This document shows, piece after piece, positions 1 to 10,113 of a stretch of DNA of 64,000 bases. The DNA is taken from assembly GCA_021846565.1 (NCBI GenBank), contig JAJZWS010000006.1, positions 16,476 to 80,475 on the forward strand, written 5' to 3'. Each line of letters starts with the position of its first letter. Position 1 is the first letter of the stretch. The position numbers and the translations under genes are program-made. The notes under the pieces are model-generated. The model made no database searches. It was not told the origin of the DNA and saw only the letters and a program-made list of their open reading frames with translations. This DNA is from Bacillota bacterium. Lineage in GTDB: Bacteria > Bacillota > Sulfobacillia > Sulfobacillales > JAIMBI01.

Positions 1-574
1 CACGGGTGCGGGCCCGAATCGGCGCCAGGGGCGTGATGGATCCTGTCGCATTCGATGCGCCCACCACCGCCACCACCTTGGTATGCGGGCCAATCAGGGC
101 CAAGAGGGCGTCTAGGTCCAGCGTGCCGCCTTCGGGCAGCATGGGGGCCCACCGCACGATGAGGCCCAGGCGTTGCGCCACCCGAAGCCACGGCGCGACG
201 TTGCCGTCGTGGTCCAGGTCCGTGAGCACGATTTCGTCCCCCGGCGTGAGAACGCCGCTCATTGCTTCGGCCAGTGCAAACGACAAAGTGGTCATGTTGG
301 CGCCAAACGAAATCGTGGCGCCGGGCTGCGCATGGAGAAAATCCGCCGCCGCCGCGCGAGCGTCGGCGATGAGGCGGTCGGTCAGCTCGCTGGTGATAAA
401 GGCGCCGTGGGTGTTGGCGCTGCCCTGTCGCCAGTAGTTGGCCAAGGCGTCTATCACCGGTTCGGGCATCTGCGAGCCGCCGGGACCATCCAGGTACACC
501 ACCGGTTGCCCGGCCACCGTTCGGGCCAGCGCCGGAAACTGCCGGCGCACGTCGTCAATCGGCCATGAAGTCAT
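1..574 (-). CDS. Cysteine desulfurase-like / class V aminotransferase (N-terminal part, runs off left edge)
   Basis: Reverse-strand reading from ATG at 574: MTSWPIDDVRRQFPALARTVAGQPVVYLDGPGGSQMPEPVIDALANYWRQGSANTHGAF..., a class V aminotransferase N-terminus; open to the window edge. Confidence 0.8.
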   Translation of the reverse strand, partial: MTSWPIDDVRRQFPALARTVAGQPVVYLDGPGGSQMPEPVIDALANYWRQGSANTHGAFITSELTDRLIADARAAAADFLHAQPGATISFGANMTTLSFALAEAMSGVLTPGDEIVLTDLDHDGNVAPWLRVAQRLGLIVRWAPMLPEGGTLDLDALLALIGPHTKVVAVVGASNATGSITPLAPIRARTR

Positions 575-759
575 GCTTGTCCTCCGTTCTCGGGGCGGCC
601 CAAGGCATCCCGCGGGTGTCGCCCCATTGCAGCCCGTATGTTCAGAAACCTTCCGCAAACATCCGGCCGCCCGTGCTACAGTAGCACCACCGCCACGCCT
701 AGGCGACGCCTTGAGGCATTGCGGGACGCGGTGTAAGTCGATTTGCCCAGGAGGTGCCC

Positions 760-1368
760 ATGCCCCACACAGCCCTGGTGGTGGTGGATGTCCAGAACGA
801 TTTTTGTCCCGGAGGCGCGCTGGGCGTCCCCGAGGGCGACCAAGTGGTGCCGGTGATCAACGGGTGGATCGCCCGGGCCCTTCGGGAGGGATGGGCTCTC
901 GCCTTCACCCAAGACTGGCATCCGCCCCACCACGTGTCGTTCCAGCAGCGCGGGGGACCGTGGCCGCCGCACTGCGTGCAGAACACGTGGGGGGCGGCCC
1001 TGCGCGACGATTTGGAGGTCCCTCCCCGTGCCTCCCGCTTTGTGAAAGGTTATGAGCCGGACGTCGATGCGTACAGTGGCTTCGGCAGCCGCCAGGCCGA
1101 TGGAGGCGCGGCGGTGGGCCCGCGCCTCTTGGAGTGGCTGGTGGCCGAGGGCGTCCACCGCCTCGTGGTGTTGGGCCTGGCCACGGACTACTGCGTCGCG
1201 GCCACGGTGCAAGACGCGCTGGCCGCCGGCTTTCCCGTAGTGGTGGACCCCCGTGGCTGCCGCGCCGTGAACGTCGCGCCGTCGGATGGCGCGGCGGCCC
1301 TCGCCCGGTTGGCGGAGGCCGGCGCCACGGTCTTGACGGACCTCCAGATGTCTGACCCCCAGCGGTGA
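760..1368 (+). CDS. pncA: Nicotinamidase / isochorismatase family
   Basis: TALVVVDVQNDFCPGGALGVPEGDQVVPVIN ... TQDWHPPHHVSF ... GLATDYCVAATVQDAL; AGGAGG-like RBS before ATG 760. Confidence 0.88.
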   Translation: MPHTALVVVDVQNDFCPGGALGVPEGDQVVPVINGWIARALREGWALAFTQDWHPPHHVSFQQRGGPWPPHCVQNTWGAALRDDLEVPPRASRFVKGYEPDVDAYSGFGSRQADGGAAVGPRLLEWLVAEGVHRLVVLGLATDYCVAATVQDALAAGFPVVVDPRGCRAVNVAPSDGAAALARLAEAGATVLTDLQMSDPQR

Positions 1369-2198
1369 CGGCCGTGGCGGCGGTGCTGGCCCTCTCGTCG
1401 GCGGTGCTGCATGTGACGTGGAACGCGCTGGTGCGAACAGCCCAGGGGTCGCTCGCGTTCGTCGCCGCCCAGCTCGCGGCCGGCGCCCTGGCGGCGGGCC
1501 TGTTTGCGGAACTCACCGGGCCCTGGCGCATCCCCGCCCCCGTGTGGCCCCTGGTACTCACCACCGTGGCCGTTCATGGCGTATATTTCCGCGCCTTGGC
1601 CGCCGCGTACCGGCAGGGGACGCTCAGCACCGTCTATCCGGCCGCCCGCGGTCTCGGCCTCATGGTCACGGCGCCCCTGGCCGCCTGGCTCTTGGGCCAA
1701 CACCTGCCGATCCTGGGCTGGCTAGGTGTGGGGCTGGTGACGTTGGGCGTCGCCGCGCCGGCCGCCAGCGGCGCCCTGGCTCCGCGCGCCCGGGCGAGCG
1801 TAGTGGCGGTGGGCTTAGCCGTCGGCGTGTACTCTCTGGTGGACAGTCATGCCGTGAGCCTCATCTCCCCGGCCGTGTACATCAGTCTGCAGTTTGCCGG
1901 CGCCGCCGTCGTGCTGCTCCCAGGGTCCGGCATCGTCGCGTGGACCCGCAGGACCAGCATCCGATCCGTGGGTCGGGCGGCCGCGGCTGGCGTTGCCAGC
2001 TGGGGCTCTTATCTCCTGCTTCTTTATGCCTTTCGCCTGGCGCCAGCCGGCCCCGTCCTGGCGCTGAGACAAACCGCGCCCGCGCTGGCGCCTCTCCTAG
2101 GCGGCCGATGGCTCGGTGAGGCGCGCGGCGCCCACCGCTGGGTCTGGGCCGGGGCGCTCGTCGTCGCCGCCGGTGGGGCGGTGGCCGCATGGCACTGA
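1365..2198 (+). CDS. EamA-family (DMT) transporter
   Basis: About 10 hydrophobic segments, EamA-like repeats; GTG start overlaps the pncA stop. Confidence 0.75.
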   Translation: MTAVAAVLALSSAVLHVTWNALVRTAQGSLAFVAAQLAAGALAAGLFAELTGPWRIPAPVWPLVLTTVAVHGVYFRALAAAYRQGTLSTVYPAARGLGLMVTAPLAAWLLGQHLPILGWLGVGLVTLGVAAPAASGALAPRARASVVAVGLAVGVYSLVDSHAVSLISPAVYISLQFAGAAVVLLPGSGIVAWTRRTSIRSVGRAAAAGVASWGSYLLLLYAFRLAPAGPVLALRQTAPALAPLLGGRWLGEARGAHRWVWAGALVVAAGGAVAAWH

Positions 2199-3088
2199 CG
2201 CCACGCTGGGTGGGCCTCGTGTACCTGGCAGCGGCCGCCGCCCTCTTTGGCGGCATGTACGTGGTGAGCCGCTGGGCCCTCACCCAGGTGCCGCTCCTGG
2301 CCCTGATGTGGCTCCGCTACGCCACCGCGCTCGGGGTGCTGGGGGCTTATGGCCTCGCCACCCACCGCCGGTTCACCCTCACCCGGTCGCAACTGGGGCG
2401 GGTCGCGGGCATTGGGCTCGTGGGCATGGGGCTGGCTGGCGCTGGGCAGCTCTGGGGCACCGCGCTCACGAGCGCGGGTTGGGCCAGCGTCGCCACCGCC
2501 AGCACGCCCGTATTCATGATTCTCTGGGCGCGCGGCGCATCGCCAGCCGGCCAGCGGCGCGGCTGGCTCGGTCTCGGGTGCGCTGGCGTGGGCACGGCGG
2601 CGCTGGTGCTTGGGGCCCCGGCGGTGCCGGCCTTTCGCTGGGGGGTCGTCGTCCTCGTGGCCGCGGCGCTCGGGTGGGCCCTGTCATCGATCTGGGCCAG
2701 CCACATCCCGCGCCGCGATCAGGTTTTTGGCATCACGTGGGGCGCGCTGGTGTTGGCCACGCTGGTGCTGGCGCCCGTAGCGGCCATCACGTGGCATCCC
2801 CGCGACACGACGTGGTCTTGGGGATTGGTGTGGGCCGTGCTGTACCTGGGCGGCGCCAGCACGGCCGCGGCGCTTTTGCTGTGGCACCGGGGCGTCATGC
2901 TGGCCGGCCCGGCCGCCGGGGCCGCCGTCTTCTTTGCCCAGCCGCTGGTGGGCGTGGTCCTGGGCGGCTGGTTCCTGGGGGAAGCCGCACCCGTCGCACT
3001 GCTGCTGGGTGCCGCGCTGCTGCTCCTGGGGGCCCGGTGGCTGACCGACCCGGGCGGACCCCCGCTGCGGGTCACGGTCCCCCGCTGA
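2189..3088 (+). CDS. EamA-family (DMT) transporter
   Basis: Multi-TM; LVYLAAAAALFGGMYVVSRWALTQVPLLALMWLRYATAL typical EamA N-repeat; overlaps upstream EamA gene by 10 nt. Confidence 0.82.
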   Translation: MALTPRWVGLVYLAAAAALFGGMYVVSRWALTQVPLLALMWLRYATALGVLGAYGLATHRRFTLTRSQLGRVAGIGLVGMGLAGAGQLWGTALTSAGWASVATASTPVFMILWARGASPAGQRRGWLGLGCAGVGTAALVLGAPAVPAFRWGVVVLVAAALGWALSSIWASHIPRRDQVFGITWGALVLATLVLAPVAAITWHPRDTTWSWGLVWAVLYLGGASTAAALLLWHRGVMLAGPAAGAAVFFAQPLVGVVLGGWFLGEAAPVALLLGAALLLLGARWLTDPGGPPLRVTVPR

Positions 3089-3128
3089 TGCCTGCCCCAA
3101 GCCCCATCCGTCCACCGGGAGGCCTGCC

Positions 3129-3842
3129 ATGACCCCAAAGGTGTCCCAACGGTGGTCCGCGCACGACGCCGCGCTCACCGCCTGCCGACGCTGCCCGCGT
3201 CTGGTGGACCACCGGGAACACGCCGCCGGCACCCGCGCCCGGTTTCGCGGCGAGATGTACTGGGCCCGGCCGGTGCCCGGGCTGGGCGACCGCGAGGCGC
3301 GAATCCTGGTGGTTGGCCTGGCTCCTGCCGCGCACGGGGCCAATCGCACCGGACGCCTGTTCACCGGCGACCGGTCAGGCGACTTTCTGTTTGCCTCCCT
3401 CGCGCGGGCCGGGTTCGCGAGCCAGCCCACCAGTGTGGCCGCCGACGACGGACTCACCCTCCGGGATGTGTTCATCACGGCCGCGGTGCGCTGCGCCCCG
3501 CCCGACAACCGCCCCACGCCGGAGGAGCTGCACGCCTGCGCGCCCTATCTCGCGGAGGAAGCGCGACTGCTGGCCCAGGCGCGGGTATACGTCTGCCTGG
3601 GGGGACTGGCCTGGGCCAGCGTACGCCGGCTGCTGGCAGCCGCCGGGGCGCCGCGACCGTCTCCCCAGGTGTCGTTTGGCCACCTCGCGGAATGGCAGCC
3701 GCGCGGCCCCTGGCCCACCGTGCTGGGCAGCTACCACCCGAGCCAGCAAAACACGTTCACGGGCCGGCTCACCCCCGCCATGATGGACCGCGTGTGGGCG
3801 CGGGCGCTCACGCTGGCGCTGGGGCCCAGCGATGAGGGCTGA
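3129..3842 (+). CDS. Uracil-DNA glycosylase, family 5 (UDGb-type)
   Basis: GLAPAAHGANRTGRLFTGDRSGDFLFASLARAGF ... FITAAVRCAPPDNRPTPEEL ... LGSYHPSQQNTFTGRLT. Confidence 0.88.
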   Translation: MTPKVSQRWSAHDAALTACRRCPRLVDHREHAAGTRARFRGEMYWARPVPGLGDREARILVVGLAPAAHGANRTGRLFTGDRSGDFLFASLARAGFASQPTSVAADDGLTLRDVFITAAVRCAPPDNRPTPEELHACAPYLAEEARLLAQARVYVCLGGLAWASVRRLLAAAGAPRPSPQVSFGHLAEWQPRGPWPTVLGSYHPSQQNTFTGRLTPAMMDRVWARALTLALGPSDEG

Positions 3843-3906
3843 CGGTCTCTCGCCTGAAAGGGTCGGCGAGCGTATGCTCACCGCGACGGACGTCGGATCG
3901 GCCCCC

Positions 3907-4344
3907 TCACTCGGGGTCCGAGAGCTCTGTCGGTCCCATCCATTCGACGCGGAGGCTCCGGTCACGCTCAAGCAGCCGAAACTCGGAATCCCCCGTGAGC
4001 AGCACCGCATCCAGTTCCAACGCCAGCGCTGCCGCGAACGCATCTGCCAGCGACAGCCTCCCCAGCGCCTTGATGTCGCCGGCCGCGCGCACGCGATCAC
4101 GTCCGGCCTCCGCGATTCGGACTCGAGGGTGGTCATAAAGAACGCCTTCCACCTCACGGGCCTGATCCCGTCCTCGCCGGCGGCACAACAGGTAGTACAC
4201 CTCACCGACATTGATCGCACTCATATACAGGGAAGCGGACGGCGTGGTCAACAAACGCGCCACCTGATCGGAGCCGGGTTCGTTCGCCAGCCAGGCCATG
4301 ATGGCGTACGAGTCCAAGACCCAACGGCCGCCGCCCTCATTCAT
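3907..4344 (-). CDS. vapC: PIN-domain ribonuclease toxin (VapC family)
   Basis: VLDSYAIMAWLANEPG ... NVGEVYYLLCRR ... LSLADAFAAALALELDAVLLTGDSEF; overlaps AbrB-type antitoxin gene. Confidence 0.85.
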   Translation of the reverse strand: MNEGGGRWVLDSYAIMAWLANEPGSDQVARLLTTPSASLYMSAINVGEVYYLLCRRRGRDQAREVEGVLYDHPRVRIAEAGRDRVRAAGDIKALGRLSLADAFAAALALELDAVLLTGDSEFRLLERDRSLRVEWMGPTELSDPE

Positions 4345-4571
4345 GCAAACTCTCGTCGCCTCTCCGCCAGCAACGCGGCCGTCAGGGACTCTTCACCCTG
4401 GTAGGCGCCCCGAAGCGCCATCAGAGGATCGGGAGGTAACCGTTGCAAGAGAATGCGCCCGTCCGCCAGCGACTGAACGGAAAACCGGTCTCCCGGGTGC
4501 AGACCCGCTTCCGTGCGCACACTCACCGGCAACACCAACTGGCCCTTGGACGACAGCACCGTCGTAGCCAC
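4341..4571 (-). CDS. vapB: AbrB/MazE-fold antitoxin (VapB type)
   Basis: TTVLSSKGQLVLPVSVRTEAGLHPGDRFSVQSLADGRILLQRL; ATGA overlap with the PIN gene. Confidence 0.82.
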   Translation of the reverse strand: MATTVLSSKGQLVLPVSVRTEAGLHPGDRFSVQSLADGRILLQRLPPDPLMALRGAYQGEESLTAALLAERRREFA

Positions 4572-4792
4572 TCGCGTCTTACCCCCCCCTGTGTGGTGTA
4601 ATTGTAAGACACCGACGAAGCCTCGTCAACCGAACCAAACAGGGCTTACCACGACTTCGTCGTCTTACGAGAAGGTCTGTCCGGTGTCAGCCCCAGACGG
4701 CGCTTGCCACGATAGGGACGGGCGACCATCGGGGCACCTGCTGGAGCCTGGTTCGTCGGCTGGGTCGCATACGGACCTTCGTGGATCGCGGG

Positions 4793-4821
4793 GCGTCCTG
4801 CCCCCTCGACGGGCAGGACGC
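4793..4821 (-). terminator. Strong hairpin downstream of rho (11-bp perfect stem, 7-nt loop, no U-tract)
   Basis: GCGTCCTGCCC-cctcgac-GGGCAGGACGC, 17 nt beyond the rho stop codon. Confidence 0.5.
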
Positions 4822-4837
4822 GTGGGGCTCAGGGTTA

Positions 4838-6817
4838 TCAGCCCCCGCCGTTTTCCACCATGGCGGCGAAGCCGCGGAAGAAGTCGGCGTTGGACCGCGT
4901 GCGCTTTAAGTTTTTCATCAGGAGTTCGGTAGCTTCGTTGGTCTCCAGCTTGTGAACGGCTTTGCGAATCACCCACATGGACTCAAGCTCTTCGGACGAC
5001 AGCAGCAATTCTTCCTTGCGGGTTCCTGAACGCTTGATGTCGATCGCCGGGAACAGCCGCCGTTCCGCGAGCTTGCGGTCCAGATGCAGCTCCATGTTGC
5101 CAGTGCCCTTGAATTCCTCGTAGATGAGGTCGTCCATTCGGGAACCGGTCTCGATCAGCGCCGTGGCCAGAATCGTCAGGCTGCCGCCCCCCTCGATGTT
5201 GCGGGCCGCCCCAAAAAACCGTTTGGGCTTGTGCAGCGCGGCGGGATCCATGCCACCAGAGAGTGTGCGGCCCGACGGCGGGATGGTGAGGTTGTAGGCG
5301 CGAGCCAACCGCGTGATGGAGTCCAGCATGATCACCACGTCGGTTCCGGTTTCCACCAGCCGCTTGGCGCGCTCCAACACCATCTCTGCCACTCGGATGT
5401 GGTCTTCCGGGGTTTCGTCAAACGTCGAGGACGCCACCTCGCCCCGTACCGAGCGCTGCATGTCTGTAACCTCTTCCGGCCGCTCATCCACCAGCAGCAC
5501 GATAAGGTGCACGTCGGGGTGGTTCGCCACGATGGCATTGGCCAGCTTCTTCAAGAGCACCGTCTTCCCGGCCTTCGGGGGAGACACCAAAAGTCCCCGC
5601 TGCCCCATCCCGATCGGAGCCACCACATCCACCAGCCGCGTGGCGAGTTCGTCGCGGCCCGTCTCCAACCGAAAACGCCGGTTGGGGAAAATCGGGGTCA
5701 GCGCATCAAAGTCCACCCGCTCACTGGCCTTCTCTGGCAGCTGCCCGTTGACCGCTTCCACGCGCAAGAGCGCAAAGTAGCGCTCGCCCTCTTTGGGCGG
5801 CCGGGCCTGGCCCGAGACCAAGTCGCCGGGTCGCAGGTCGAACCGTCGAATCTGCGAGCCGGACACGTACACGTCCTCCCGGCTGCGCGCAAAGTCGGCC
5901 GGTCGGAGAAAGCCAAACTCCCCCACCACGTCCAACAGGCCCTGAGCAAAAATCAGCCCGTCGCGCTTGGTGCGGGCGCGCAGGATCTCCCAAATCAACT
6001 CGGCCTTGTTGAGGGCGCGGTAGTTTTCCAGCTCAAACGACTTGGCCAGCGTGTGCAGGTCCATGAGCGTCATGGATTCCAGTTCCTTGAGGGTGAGCTG
6101 CGGTTCCTTCGGCGGCGGCGGTGTGGGGCGGCGGTCTTCCACCGGTGGCCGGCGCTCTTCACCGGACGCGGCGCTGGCGGGAGTGGGCGCTGGAACGGAG
6201 TGCGGCCGCCGCTCATCGGGACTGCCCAGCCGGCGATTGTCAAAGCGGCTCGGGGCGGCGGGCCGGCCACCGCGACGATTGTCGAAGCGGTTGTCGGGCC
6301 GGCCGGGCCCCCGGCCGTCGGGACGGCCGCGCCCGGGTCGGACGGCGGGCGCCGGCGTCCGGAGCGGCTGCGGTGCCGGTGGCGCCCGAAAGGCGGTTTC
6401 CACGACGTGCGACGACGGAGCCAGCGCGGCCACCTGCGGAGCGGGAGCCTCGGCGGCGGGCTCGGAGGCCGCCTCCTCCTTGGCCGCCGGCGGTGCCGGG
6501 ACATAGAGCCGCTCCACCTCGGGCGGCTCGACCGGAGCCGGAACGGTGGGGCGTGGACTGCGGCGCTTCTTGGCCGGTGGGACTGCCGGTTCCGCTGAAC
6601 CCTGGACCCCCGCGTCGGCCGCGGCCGTCGCTTTGGAACGCGCAGACCGGCGCGCCGGCGCCTTGGCTTCTGGGGTGGCGGCGTCGCCGGAATCTGCGCT
6701 GTCGGCCTTCTTGGCCCGGGGCCGGCGCTTTTTGGGTGCGTCTTTCGTGGCGGGGGTGGACCCCGCTGCCCCTTCGGGGCTTGCCAGGTTGGTCAGCGGC
6801 TCTTGGTCATTGGTCAT
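4838..6817 (-). CDS. rho: Transcription termination factor Rho with long basic/proline-rich N-terminal extension
   Basis: [128 protein letters not shown]. Confidence 0.98.
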   Translation of the reverse strand: MTNDQEPLTNLASPEGAAGSTPATKDAPKKRRPRAKKADSADSGDAATPEAKAPARRSARSKATAAADAGVQGSAEPAVPPAKKRRSPRPTVPAPVEPPEVERLYVPAPPAAKEEAASEPAAEAPAPQVAALAPSSHVVETAFRAPPAPQPLRTPAPAVRPGRGRPDGRGPGRPDNRFDNRRGGRPAAPSRFDNRRLGSPDERRPHSVPAPTPASAASGEERRPPVEDRRPTPPPPKEPQLTLKELESMTLMDLHTLAKSFELENYRALNKAELIWEILRARTKRDGLIFAQGLLDVVGEFGFLRPADFARSREDVYVSGSQIRRFDLRPGDLVSGQARPPKEGERYFALLRVEAVNGQLPEKASERVDFDALTPIFPNRRFRLETGRDELATRLVDVVAPIGMGQRGLLVSPPKAGKTVLLKKLANAIVANHPDVHLIVLLVDERPEEVTDMQRSVRGEVASSTFDETPEDHIRVAEMVLERAKRLVETGTDVVIMLDSITRLARAYNLTIPPSGRTLSGGMDPAALHKPKRFFGAARNIEGGGSLTILATALIETGSRMDDLIYEEFKGTGNMELHLDRKLAERRLFPAIDIKRSGTRKEELLLSSEELESMWVIRKAVHKLETNEATELLMKNLKRTRSNADFFRGFAAMVENGGG

Positions 6818-6973
6818 GATGCGTCATGGGGCCTCCTCGATGATTGTGATGGCGGGGCTGGATGCCAGCTTCGCCGGATGCCTTTGGTCAAGTGCGAAAA
6901 CTTTGTCGCCACCGGTTACGCAGACCGGGCGGTATGGATGCCACAACCGCCGGCAATGCCCAAGGGACGAGGC

Positions 6974-7954
6974 TCACCGGTCGGCGGCCGCCCGTTTGCC
7001 ATATTGCGCTTTGCGCTCCAGCCGATGCTCGGCTTCGACAAACCGCACGGTGCCGGTGAGCGAGCGCATCACCACCGAATGCGTGGTCACCGCGTCGGCC
7101 CCGTAGCGCACGCCCTTCAAAATCTCGCCGTCGGTAATGCCGGTGGCCACGAACAGCGCATCGTTGCCGCGCACCAGGTCGTCCAAGGTCAACAGGCGAT
7201 CCACCGGATCAATGCCCATCGAACGCGCTCGGTCCACTTCGGCAGCTTCCTCGGGGTACAGGCGGGCCACCATGCTGCCCCCCAGGCAGCGCACCGCGGC
7301 TGCCGCCAGCACGCCCTCGGGTGCACCGCCGATGCCCGCCAAGAGGTCCACCCCGGCCCCGGGCAGGCACGCCGCCACCGCGGGCGACACGTCACCATCC
7401 GAAATGAGTTGAATCCGGGCCCCGACCTTCCGCACGCCTGCAATCAGCTCGGCGTGGCGCGGGCGATCCAGCACCACCACCGTGATGTCCTCCACGGGCC
7501 GGTCCTGCGCCTTGGCGAGAGCCGCCACATTCTCCCCGATCGGGGCGTCCAAGTCCAGCACCCCTCGGCCGGCTGGCCCCGCCACCAATTTATCCATGTA
7601 CATGTCGGGCGCGTGCAAAAGATGCCCCGACGGCGCCAGTGCCATGACGGCAATGGCACCGGGGCGTCCTTGCGCCACCAGATTGGTTCCCTCCAGCGGG
7701 TCCACCGCCACGTCGACGGGGTCCCCCTGGCCGCTTCCCACCCGCTCGCCAATGTACAGCATGGGTGCCTCGTCCATCTCGCCCTCGCCAATCACGACGG
7801 TGCCGGCGATGGCCACCGTGTCCAACATGCGCCGCATGGCATCGACGGCAGCCTGGTCGGCCGCGATTTTGTCGCCGCGTCCCATCCAGCGACCCGCCAA
7901 AATTGCGGCCGCCTCAGTGACGCGCACCATTTCTAGCGCAAGCTCTCGATCCAC
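6974..7954 (-). CDS. glpX: Class II fructose-1,6-bisphosphatase
   Basis: VTEAAAILAGRWMGRGDKIAADQAAVDAMRRMLDTVAIAGTVVIGEGEMDEAPMLYIGERVG ... VDPLEGTNLVAQG; GTG start. Confidence 0.96.
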   Translation of the reverse strand: MDRELALEMVRVTEAAAILAGRWMGRGDKIAADQAAVDAMRRMLDTVAIAGTVVIGEGEMDEAPMLYIGERVGSGQGDPVDVAVDPLEGTNLVAQGRPGAIAVMALAPSGHLLHAPDMYMDKLVAGPAGRGVLDLDAPIGENVAALAKAQDRPVEDITVVVLDRPRHAELIAGVRKVGARIQLISDGDVSPAVAACLPGAGVDLLAGIGGAPEGVLAAAAVRCLGGSMVARLYPEEAAEVDRARSMGIDPVDRLLTLDDLVRGNDALFVATGITDGEILKGVRYGADAVTTHSVVMRSLTGTVRFVEAEHRLERKAQYGKRAAADR

Positions 7955-8339
7955 ATGTCACGCTCCCTCGGCAAGGAGAAAGTTGCTGGTCGCGGTGGGC
8001 GTTAGCAAGCTGTGTGCGCGGACAACCCTCTGCTCTGGGCTCATGTCTCCGGTAGCTCCCGGCGGCGCCCTTGGTCCTATTCTACACCTTTTTCCCAGCC
8101 GCCGCCGAATCATGCGGGTTGGGGCGCGAGGGCGGTCGGCCGGAGCACGGCCACATGCAGTATGCCACCCGAACGGCGTCCCCGTCCACCCCCCGGCGCC
8201 ATGCCTGCGCGCGATGCCTGATAGTATGGATTCCGAACCGACCGACTGCATCCTCGGCGCACCTGAGGCTCCTGCACGCTCGTCCGAAGGCGGCCGCTCG
8301 AGGAGGAGAGCCCTGCCGAGGTTAAAAGGCCGTCGCACC

Positions 8340-9105
8340 TGGGTCCACAGTACGCCGCGCAGTTTCAGGATCCCTCCGTGGTCTCGGTCTGCCACCACCA
8401 CCCGCCCGCGCCTGACGAGGTGCTGACATGTCCAACGGCTCTGCTGGCGAATGCCCCGAGCGCCCGCGTGCGGGATATTGGATGCGGGCAGGGGGAACTG
8501 GATCCCTTGGCCGCGCAGGTGCAGTCCGTCGATGCGGTGGACTGGTCGTGAGTCATGGTCGCGGCGGGCATGCGCCGGCCCGGCAGCCGCCACTCCAATC
8601 TTCGGTGGATCCCCGCCAAGGCGGAAGAGGCGCCACTCTACCCGCCATATGACTGGGTCACCGCGGAGCAAAGCCTCCACGGGATGGACTGCCCCACCTG
8701 GCGTCGTGCTCTCCCCCGGCGGCCTGCCGGCCCTCGTGGACTGGGATGCCGCCCTGCCGCCGTGGGCCGACTCGCTCTACGCGGTGATACGGCGCCTGTC
8801 CACCAATCAGCAGTTCCGGCGCTACGACCTCGTAAACGAATTGGTGGGGGCGCGGCCTGTTCGCGCCCATCGACTAACGCCAGACGCAGCCGGTGCTGTT
8901 TCGCCAAGCGACGGCCGACGACATCGAGTCGCTCCATGCTCGCAACGGCCTCTCGCGAGACCGCATGAGCCGCCAAGCGGCGCAGGTCTTTGACGGCGAG
9001 GTCGCCCAAATGACGGCGCCTTTCGAAGACGACGGCCATCTGCACCTCGCCACAGTGGGCGTGATGGTGCGGAGGCTCCCGCTGGCTCCAGAAGGCACCT
9101 GGTGA
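8340..9105 (+). pseudogene. Decayed class I SAM-dependent methyltransferase
   Basis: Pieces in successive frames: AQFQDPSVVSVCHHHPPAPDEVL..RVRDIGCGQGELDPLAAQVQSVDAVDWS*(TGA 8549)VMVAAG..LRWIPAKAEEAPLYPPYDWVTAEQSLH / LSPGGLPALVDWDAALPPWADSLY / VLFRQATADDIESLHARNGLSRDRMSRQAAQVFD. Confidence 0.8.
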
Positions 9106-9187
9106 CCCGGAGGCGGCGCCCCCAGGCACCGCAGGGAGCGACGACGCCCGCCGACCGGCGCGTCGTGGCCCAGGGTCTCCTGCTCCC

Positions 9188-9985
9188 TCAGGCGCGACGA
9201 AACAGGTAGAGGGCCCACCCCAGGACATCGCGGCCGTCCCGCAGGTAGGCATCACGGCTCCGGCGCGTTCGTTTCAGCAGCTCCGGCACATCCGGATCGT
9301 CAGGATGGTCCACCGCATACCGCTCGGCGGCGCGCCACTGCAGCCCCTCGTACCGGTCCCAGTCGTTCGGGCTCGACACCAGCGTGTAAAGCGGCACTAG
9401 GCCAACATCCTCGCCCGCGGCGACATTGCCTGCGTGGGTGAGGAACGCGCCCGGCGCAAGCTGCATGGCGGCCAGGTACTCCTTGGGCGGGTCCGCTCGC
9501 CAGTAGGGCTCCCCCACCAGAACCTGGCCGCCCGCCCGCGTCCGGTCGCGGAGGGCCGCGAGTGTGCCGCGGTGGCCCCCGAACACCCAGCTGGCCCCGA
9601 TGCACAGGGTGAGGTCAAAGGGATCCGGGCCGGGATCGAAGGTGGCCCCGTCCGCCAGCACGAACGCGAGGCTGGCCTCTACCCCCCGACGGCTCGCCTT
9701 CGTCCGGGCGTCCCGGATGCAGTACGGTGAGAGGTCCACGCCAACGCCGCGCACCCTGGTGCGCTCAGCCAGACGGACCAACAGCTCGGCCTTGCCGGTC
9801 GCCATGTCAAGCACGCGCGCATCCGCGGGAAGGCCCAAGAGGCCAATTAGCTCATCAAGGTTCGTGAGGTCGAGCGGGTTGCAAAGCATGTGGTCACGGT
9901 GCGTGATGTCAAAATACTTCCAGCGCTCCAATATGGCTACCGCCTTTCGCCGTCCAGATAGGGACCCCGTGGCGTCCAGCTGCAA
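9188..9985 (-). CDS. Class I SAM-dependent methyltransferase
   Basis: LGLPADARVLDMATGKAELLVRLAERTRVRGVGVDLSPYCIRDAR ... DLTLCIGASWVFGGHRGTLAALRDRTRAGGQVLVGEPYW. Confidence 0.85.
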   Translation of the reverse strand: MQLDATGSLSGRRKAVAILERWKYFDITHRDHMLCNPLDLTNLDELIGLLGLPADARVLDMATGKAELLVRLAERTRVRGVGVDLSPYCIRDARTKASRRGVEASLAFVLADGATFDPGPDPFDLTLCIGASWVFGGHRGTLAALRDRTRAGGQVLVGEPYWRADPPKEYLAAMQLAPGAFLTHAGNVAAGEDVGLVPLYTLVSSPNDWDRYEGLQWRAAERYAVDHPDDPDVPELLKRTRRSRDAYLRDGRDVLGWALYLFRRA

Positions 9986-10113
9986 CCGTCATCAAAACAC
10001 CTCCATCCATGCCAGGTGGTAAGTTTATCATGGAGCACACGGCGGATTAAGGGAGACGCCCACGCGGCCCCGCGCGATAAGGCGCCAGACCCTCTGAGAT
10101 AGGAGCCCGGCCG

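Noticed and set aside
676-1564. Long antisense ORFs opposite pncA/EamA (e.g. 676..1212, 905..1564)
   Set aside because: High-GC frame artefacts: arginine/proline-rich with no recognisable domain and fully opposite a confident CDS.
5084-6598. 504-aa ORF antisense to rho
   Set aside because: Mirror-frame artefact of the high-GC rho gene; His/Arg/Gly-rich, no motif.
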